Shown piece by piece: positions 57,407-64,000 of a stretch of DNA of 64,000 bases. The DNA comes from Amycolatopsis acididurans. Lineage in GTDB: Bacteria > Actinomycetota > Actinomycetes > Mycobacteriales > Pseudonocardiaceae. Numbering within the stretch: the stretch's first letter is position 1; each line of letters opens with the position of its first letter. Where the stretch lies: NCBI RefSeq assembly GCF_012328925.1, contig NZ_JAAXLS010000010.1:1-64000 (forward strand), given 5' to 3'. Both the position numbers and the translations under genes were made by a program. The notes under the pieces are model-generated. The model was not told the origin of the DNA, made no database searches, and saw nothing but the letters and a program-made list of their open reading frames with translations.

Positions 57407-57952
57407 ATGACTCCAGATCCACGTCAGCTCCGGAACTGCCTCGGGCATTTCGCCACCGGCGTCACCGTCGTCTCCACCGAGGTCGACGGGCAGCCACACG
57501 GCGCGACCGTGAACGCCTTCACCGCGGTGTCGCTCGACCCGCCGCTGGTGCTCGTCTCGCTCGACCGCAGAAGCAAGGCCTGTTCCTACCTCGGAGGCAG
57601 GCCGTTCACGGTGAACCTGCTGCGCGAACCGCAGGACGACGTCGCGCTGCACTTCGCGGGCAAACCCCGCACGGAGCCGGTCGAGTGGGAGTGGAGCGAA
57701 CACGGCCTCGGTCCCCGCCTGTCCGGCTCGCTGGCGTACGTGAGCTGCGCACCGTGGCGGAACTACGACGGCGGAGATCACGTGCTGTTCCTCGGCCAGG
57801 TCGAGGAAATCGAGTTCACCGGAGGTGACCCACTGGTGTTCTACCTCGGCGAGTTCCGTCATCTCGGGCCGGCCTTCGAGACGGTGCCGTGGATGAGCTC
57901 GGCCGATTATCCGTCCGTTATGGACTTCAGCTGGCTGCGCCCGGCGCAGTGA
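57407..57952 (+). CDS. Flavin reductase (HpaC-like), 181 aa
   Basis: [20 protein letters not shown] and [20 protein letters not shown] are the flavin-binding signature of the HpaC/flavin-reductase-like family. [20 protein letters not shown] and [20 protein letters not shown] continue it. It supplies FADH2 to the two-component monooxygenase encoded 31 nt downstream. Normal length. Start by position and frame, ATG at 57407. Confidence 0.93.
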   Translation: MTPDPRQLRNCLGHFATGVTVVSTEVDGQPHGATVNAFTAVSLDPPLVLVSLDRRSKACSYLGGRPFTVNLLREPQDDVALHFAGKPRTEPVEWEWSEHGLGPRLSGSLAYVSCAPWRNYDGGDHVLFLGQVEEIEFTGGDPLVFYLGEFRHLGPAFETVPWMSSADYPSVMDFSWLRPAQ

Positions 57953-57983
57953 CACCGCAACTCAACGGCGAGGAGCAAAGATC

Positions 57984-60370
<2,387 letters not shown>

Positions 60371-60442
60371 GAAGCGGCGGAGCCGCTTGCCATGAGGACG
60401 ACGGCCGGCACCGCGGCGCAAGCCAGGAACATGGGAGTTCTG

Positions 60443-61576
60443 ATGTCAGCCCTGACCATCGCGGGGATGGACACCGTGATCGTCGACCTGCCGTTGCGGC
60501 GACCGCATCGGTTCAAGTCGATGACCGCGACGCACCAGAGTTATCTGCTGGTGCGGGTGCGCACGGTGGACGGCATCGACGGTATCGGCGAGTCCGTCGT
60601 GCCGGGCGGGCCGTGGTGGGGCGGGGAAAGCGTCGAAACGATGCGGGCGGTCATCGACGGCTATCTCGCACCGGAACTCCTCGGCGGCGACGCCACCCGG
60701 ATCGAGCTGCTCACGCACCGGCTCGACCGGGTGGCGGCCGGCAATTCCTTCGCCAAGGCCGCCGTCGAGATCGCGTTGTTCGACGCCTGCGGGCGGGCGC
60801 TCGGGGTGCCGGTGCACCGGCTGCTCGGCGGGCTGTACCGCGAGTCGATCCCGGTCACGTGGGCGCTGGGCGCCGAGGACGCCGACATCGTGATCGCCGA
60901 GGCGGAGGAGAAGCTCGAAGCGGGGCTGCACACCAGTTTCAAGCTGAAAATGGGCGCGACCGATCCGCGTGGCGACGCGGCGCGGATCGTCGCGGTCGCC
61001 AAGGCACTCGCCGACCGGGCCAGCGTGCGCGTGGACCTCAACGCGGCGTGGGACGAACCGACGTCCACGCGGTGGTTGCCGAGGCTGGAGGACGCCGGTG
61101 TCGACCTCATCGAACAACCGGTGCCGGGATGGAACATCGAGGCGATGCGCCGGATCGCCGCGCGGCTGACGATTCCGGTGATGGCCGACGAAAGCCTCGC
61201 CTCGGTGCACGACGCGCTGGCCCTGTGCCGCGCCGAGGCCGCCGACATCTTCTCGTTGAAGATCCACAAGCTCGGCGGGCTCGCCGCGACGAGGAAAGCC
61301 GCCGCGGTCGCCGAGGCCGCCGGGGTGCCCTGCCACGGCGGGTCCAGTATCGAAAGCTCCGTCGGCACGGCCGCCGCGGCACACGCCTACGGGGCGATCG
61401 GCAACGTCACCTTCGGCTGCGAGCTGTTCGGGCCGTCGCTGCTCGCGGCGGACGTGGTGATCGACCCGGTACGTTACGAGCACGGCGAACTGGTGGTCCC
61501 GGACGGGCCGGGCCTGGGCGTCGAACTCGATCTCGACCAGGTGGGCCGATACGCCAGGGGAGGCACCGGGTGGTGA
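60443..61576 (+). CDS. Muconate cycloisomerase (enolase superfamily), 377 aa
   Basis: Lactonises cis,cis-muconate. Enolase-superfamily barrel with KLKMG (Lys167-x-Lys169 catalytic pair), metal ligands in VRVDLNAAWDE, LIEQPVPGW and VMADESLASV, and the C-terminal Lys of FSLKIHKLGGLAATRK. ATG at 60443 follows GGGAG by 5 nt; an ATG at 60431 is less well spaced. Coupled to the IclR gene (GTGA). Its presence implies a catechol-type substrate beside the hydroxyquinol branch. Confidence 0.88.
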   Translation: MSALTIAGMDTVIVDLPLRRPHRFKSMTATHQSYLLVRVRTVDGIDGIGESVVPGGPWWGGESVETMRAVIDGYLAPELLGGDATRIELLTHRLDRVAAGNSFAKAAVEIALFDACGRALGVPVHRLLGGLYRESIPVTWALGAEDADIVIAEAEEKLEAGLHTSFKLKMGATDPRGDAARIVAVAKALADRASVRVDLNAAWDEPTSTRWLPRLEDAGVDLIEQPVPGWNIEAMRRIAARLTIPVMADESLASVHDALALCRAEAADIFSLKIHKLGGLAATRKAAAVAEAAGVPCHGGSSIESSVGTAAAAHAYGAIGNVTFGCELFGPSLLAADVVIDPVRYEHGELVVPDGPGLGVELDLDQVGRYARGGTGW

Positions 61577-62355
61577 AGTCGGAGGATCAGAAGGACTACG
61601 TGCAGTCCCTGGAACGAGGACTGTCGGTGATTCTCGCGTTCTCCGACCACCATCCGCAGCTGACGCTGTCGGAGGTCGCCGAACTGACCGGGCTGTCGCG
61701 GCCGACCGTGCGGCGGCTGTTGCTGACGTTGGAGCAGCTGGGTTACGTGCGCTGCGAGGCACGGCAGTTCTCCCTGACCCCGCACGTGCTCGCGCTCGGC
61801 TACGCGTACCTGTCGTCGCTGAACCTGACCGAGGTCGCGCAGCCGTTCATGGAGGAGGTCACCAAGCAGACCGGGCACACCTGCTCGCTGTCTGCTTTGG
61901 ACGGTCACGACGCGGTGTTCCTGGCCCGGGTGCCCGCGAAACAGGTCATGCGCACGACGCTGACCACCGGCACCCGGCTGCCGGCCTTCGCCACCTCGAT
62001 GGGCCGGGTGCTGCTCGCAGGGCTGCCCGAGCACCAGCTGGAGGAGGTGCTGGCGGGGATCATGCTGACGCCGCTGACCGCGCACACCGTCACGGAACTG
62101 GCCTGCCTGCGCAAGATTCTCGACGACGTGCGCTGCCGGGGCTGGGAAATCGTGGACCAGCAGTTCGAGGAGGGCGTGCGGTCGCTGTCGGCACCGGTGC
62201 GCGACGCGGGCGGGCGGGTCATCGCGGCTCTGTCGATGTCCGTGCCCGCCCGCGCCTACGCGATGGAACAGATCGAGGAGGAGCTGCTGCCCGTGATCGC
62301 GGAGAACGCGGGCGAGATCAGCAAACGGCTCGGCGCCCGGCTCGAGCGCCGTTAG
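61573..62355 (+). CDS. IclR-family regulator (PcaR/PobR-like), 260 aa
   Basis: N-terminal winged helix (LTLSEVAELTGLSRPTVRRL; LLTLEQLGYVRCEARQFSLT) and C-terminal IclR ligand domain (HDAVFLARVPAKQVMRTTLT; SAPVRDAGGRVIAALSMSVP). Aromatic-catabolic IclR proteins usually respond to 3-oxoadipate or protocatechuate-type ligands. GTG at 61573 overlaps the cycloisomerase stop. Likely binds the GTACGC palindrome in the divergent promoter. Confidence 0.9.
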   Translation: MKSEDQKDYVQSLERGLSVILAFSDHHPQLTLSEVAELTGLSRPTVRRLLLTLEQLGYVRCEARQFSLTPHVLALGYAYLSSLNLTEVAQPFMEEVTKQTGHTCSLSALDGHDAVFLARVPAKQVMRTTLTTGTRLPAFATSMGRVLLAGLPEHQLEEVLAGIMLTPLTAHTVTELACLRKILDDVRCRGWEIVDQQFEEGVRSLSAPVRDAGGRVIAALSMSVPARAYAMEQIEEELLPVIAENAGEISKRLGARLERR

Positions 62356-63218
62356 CCCGCGATCTTGTCCAGCTCGGCCAGCGCATCCTCGGGCAGGGTG
62401 AGCGAGGCCGCGGCGACGTTGTCCCGCAGGTGCGCCACCGAGGATGTGCCCGGGATGAGCAGGACGTTCGGCGAACGGTGCAGCAGCCAGGCCAGCGCCA
62501 CCGCCATCGGCGTGCTGCCCAGCCGGGCCGCCACGCCGTTCAGCTCCTCGGACTGCAGCGGCGAGAACCCACCGAGCGGGAAGTAGGGCACGTAGGCGAT
62601 CCCTTGCGCGGCAAGGGATTCGATCAGCTCGTCGTCCTCGCGGTTGGCGACGTTGTAGCGGTTCTGCACGCACACCACCGGCGCGATCCGCTGCGCCTCG
62701 GCCACCTGTTCCGCACTCGCGGTGGACACGCCGAGGTGCCTGATCAGCCCCTGCTGCCGCAGCTCCGCGAGCGCCTCGAATCCGGCCGCGACCGAACCGG
62801 GCTCCGGGCGCTCGAAGCCGCCGACGCGGAAGTTCACCACGTCGAGGGTGTCCAGACCGAGGCGTTCGAGATTGTCGTGCACCTGACGGCGCAGCTGATC
62901 GGGTTCGCGCGCGTGCGGCCAGTTCCCCTCGGCGTCGCGCGTCGCGCCCACCTTGGTGACGATGTGCAGATCGTCCGGGTAGGGGTGCAGCGCTTCCTTG
63001 ATGATCTCGTTGGTCACGTACGGGCCGTAGAAGTCGGCCGTGTCGACGTGGTTGATGCCGAGGGCGACCGCCTCACGCAGTACGGCGATGGCGGCGTCCC
63101 GGTCCGCGGGCGGACCGAAGACCCCCGGGCCTGCCAACTGCATCGCGCCGTAGCCCATGCGCGTGACCGTCACATCGCCCATGGTGAATGTTCCACCGAG
63201 AACTGTCTTGCCTGTCAT
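62352..63218 (-). CDS. Aldo/keto reductase, 288 aa
   Basis: TIM-barrel NADPH reductase: GINHVDTADFYGPYVTNEII has the catalytic Asp and Tyr, LHIVTKVGATRD the Lys. The usual His is replaced: the segment reads TLDVVNFRVGGFERPEPGSV (Asn). IRHLGVSTASAEQVAEAQRI and VLLIPGTSSVAHLRDNVAAA bind cofactor. Similar His-to-Asn forms occur among oxidoreductases of this family. ATG at 63218 has GGTGGAG ~3 nt upstream. Convergent with the IclR gene. Confidence 0.9.
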   Translation of the reverse strand: MTGKTVLGGTFTMGDVTVTRMGYGAMQLAGPGVFGPPADRDAAIAVLREAVALGINHVDTADFYGPYVTNEIIKEALHPYPDDLHIVTKVGATRDAEGNWPHAREPDQLRRQVHDNLERLGLDTLDVVNFRVGGFERPEPGSVAAGFEALAELRQQGLIRHLGVSTASAEQVAEAQRIAPVVCVQNRYNVANREDDELIESLAAQGIAYVPYFPLGGFSPLQSEELNGVAARLGSTPMAVALAWLLHRSPNVLLIPGTSSVAHLRDNVAAASLTLPEDALAELDKIAG

Positions 63219-63514
63219 GTCTCCACCATGCGCCATGCCGGGAGCGTATGGCAGGGCCCCTCGATCCTGGGACCACGAGGGACAGGCACACCGCAAGCTC
63301 CGGCGACGCCAGAATCCACCGGGACGATCGATCTGTAGGAAAATATCGGCCGGTATGGGTATTTCCCCGAGTGGCAGCGGAAATCGTTGTGGTTGAGCGG
63401 AGATTTCCTGCCCGCAACCGCCCCGGACTCCATAACACTGTGTCGCGACGTCATTACCGCGCTATTGATCTGTGTCGATGGTTACTGACTCGTGACTTTC
63501 GCCGTGTCTTTTTC
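63219..63514. other. Intergenic region, no gene seen
   Basis: About 300 bp between the aldo/keto reductase start and the rpf leader. AT-richer toward 63480, consistent with promoters on both strands. No open frame is supported. Confidence 0.5.
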
Positions 63515-63632
63515 GTAACCTCGCTGAGCCTTCGCGGTGACCTGCGATCTACCCCGAGGATCAGCGGCTGCGAGCCATCACGGAACTCTCAAGGGATCCC
63601 CCGCCCTTGTCGCCGTCCGTGATGCGAGCACG
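63515..63632 (+). promoter_or_regulatory. Probable c-di-AMP (ydaO-type) riboswitch upstream of an rpf gene
   Basis: The leader begins TAACCTCGCTGAGCC, has TTCGCGGTGACC and AAGGGATCCCCCGCCC, and closes with GCGAGCACGAAGGAG. CTCGC (63520-63524) pairs with GCGAG (63624-63628) as an outer P1. ydaO riboswitches precede rpf genes in actinobacteria, where c-di-AMP lowers Rpf expression. Call rests on location, P1 and these conserved patches; no covariance check was possible. Confidence 0.55.
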
Positions 63633-63648
63633 AAGGAGCCCCACCCCC

Positions 63649-64000
63649 GTGGGCCGACACAGCAAACCGAGCAAAACCAAGACCGTCATCAAGCGGACGA
63701 GCGCGACCGCCGCGCTGGCGGGTGCCGCCGTCGGTGGCATCGGCATCGTCGGAGCCGGTACCGCCAGCGCCTTCCCCGGGCAGGCCGGGCTCGTCAAATG
63801 CGAAAGTGGCGGCAATCCCACCGTGGTCAACAACACCGCGGCCGGACAGCGCGCCGGACGCCCCGCCGGCCTGTTCCAGATCGTCACGCAGACCTGGCTG
63901 GCCAACGGCGGCGGCCAGTACGCCCCGACCGCCGACAAGGCCGCGCCGTGGCAGCAGCAGATCGTCGCGGACCGGATCTACGCCCGCTCGGGCGCGGCGC
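63649..64000 (+). CDS. Resuscitation-promoting-factor-like transglycosylase, 5' part only
   Basis: Read from GTG at 63649 to the window end. Signal peptide SATAALAGAAVGGIGIVGAG, then an Rpf/lysozyme-like domain: LVKCESGGNPTVVNNTAAG (catalytic Glu), GLFQIVTQTWLANGGGQYAP, QIVADRIYARSG. Rpf enzymes cleave peptidoglycan and promote spore or dormant-cell revival. AAGGAG lies ~10 nt upstream. The C-terminus, possibly LysM, is outside the window. Confidence 0.85.
   Translation, partial: MGRHSKPSKTKTVIKRTSATAALAGAAVGGIGIVGAGTASAFPGQAGLVKCESGGNPTVVNNTAAGQRAGRPAGLFQIVTQTWLANGGGQYAPTADKAAPWQQQIVADRIYARSGAA

Overview
The window is high-GC DNA with dense, mostly 4-nt-overlapping gene chains (ATGA, GTGA, TGATG) and many GTG and TTG starts. 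It carries several actinobacterial marker families: a DUF5753 helix-turn-helix gene paired with DUF397, helix-turn-helix/TPR regulators, DUF574 and FxLD-type methyltransferases, an SpdB-like DUF2637 protein and an Rpf. This points to an actinomycete, most likely Pseudonocardiales (Amycolatopsis-like). The genus is inference. I see no rRNA, tRNA, CRISPR array, IS element or integrase.

Layout. 1-10.9 kb (minus strand): a Tad/Flp-type pilus locus with secretion ATPase, TadB/TadC platform, TadZ-like ATPase, CpaB-like SAF protein, Flp-like pilin, three TadE-like pseudopilins, prepilin peptidase, a lipoprotein, a secreted protein and a LysM protein cut by the window edge. A leader of about 0.75 kb upstream holds a 12-bp hairpin and 11-bp tandem repeats. 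11.7-14.5 kb: a large helix-turn-helix/NB-ARC/TPR STAND regulator with its own promoter. 14.5-17.8 kb: an eight-gene, translationally coupled cassette (DUF6624, prim-pol-like proteins, unknowns), divergent from an XRE(DUF5753)/DUF397 pair at 18-19.3 kb. 19.4-21.6 kb: a helix-turn-helix/TPR regulator with an SDR oxidoreductase. 22.2-25.8 kb: a coupled operon of unknowns with a glycosyltransferase-like protein and a HAD hydrolase. 26-28.5 kb: an unknown, a secreted trypsin-like protease and a helix-turn-helix protein. 28.5-29.3 kb: a DUF574 methyltransferase.

29.8-39 kb is the most unusual part. One long minus-strand operon (37.5 to 30.3 kb) encodes a tandem-domain QueD, QueE, FolE, a small TGT/DpdA-like TIM-barrel protein, a nucleoside-phosphorylase-superfamily protein, a thymidylate-kinase-like protein, a DUF2797 protein, a SAM methyltransferase and a Nudix hydrolase. 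QueC is absent. FolE, QueD and QueE together make 7-carboxy-7-deazaguanine (CDG), so the operon probably makes or installs a CDG-derived nucleoside, nucleotide or nucleic-acid base. Its promoter carries an inverted repeat between -10 and -35. It faces a UTRA-only protein and a GntR/UTRA regulator, which are likely sensors.

39-52.8 kb is an accessory stretch: helix-turn-helix/TPR plus aminoglycoside-phosphotransferase-like pair, DEDDh exonuclease, P-loop kinase, another helix-turn-helix/TPR regulator divergent from an orphan FxLD-system methyltransferase, a NYN-like nuclease, a stand-alone CHC2 zinc finger and an SpdB-like DUF2637 protein. The last two suggest remnants of a conjugative element. 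53-55.3 kb: a prenyltransferase/squalene-oxidase-like protein and a Ser/Thr kinase with a CBM2-like extracellular domain. 55.3-62.4 kb: an aromatic catabolic island with a maleylacetate reductase-hydroxyquinol dioxygenase fusion, divergent from flavin reductase, HpaB-like monooxygenase, intradiol dioxygenase, muconate cycloisomerase and an IclR regulator. The end holds an aldo/keto reductase and an Rpf-like gene, cut by the edge, behind a probable c-di-AMP riboswitch.

A recurring theme is non-coding 11-bp tandem repeats (7-bp core plus 4-bp spacer) upstream of regulator and accessory genes: TTGTGCT near 11.45 kb, TTGTAGG near 19.37 and 21.71 kb, TGGCACT/TGGTACT near 21.89 and 44.62 kb, and GGGGAGGATTC near 39.91 kb.
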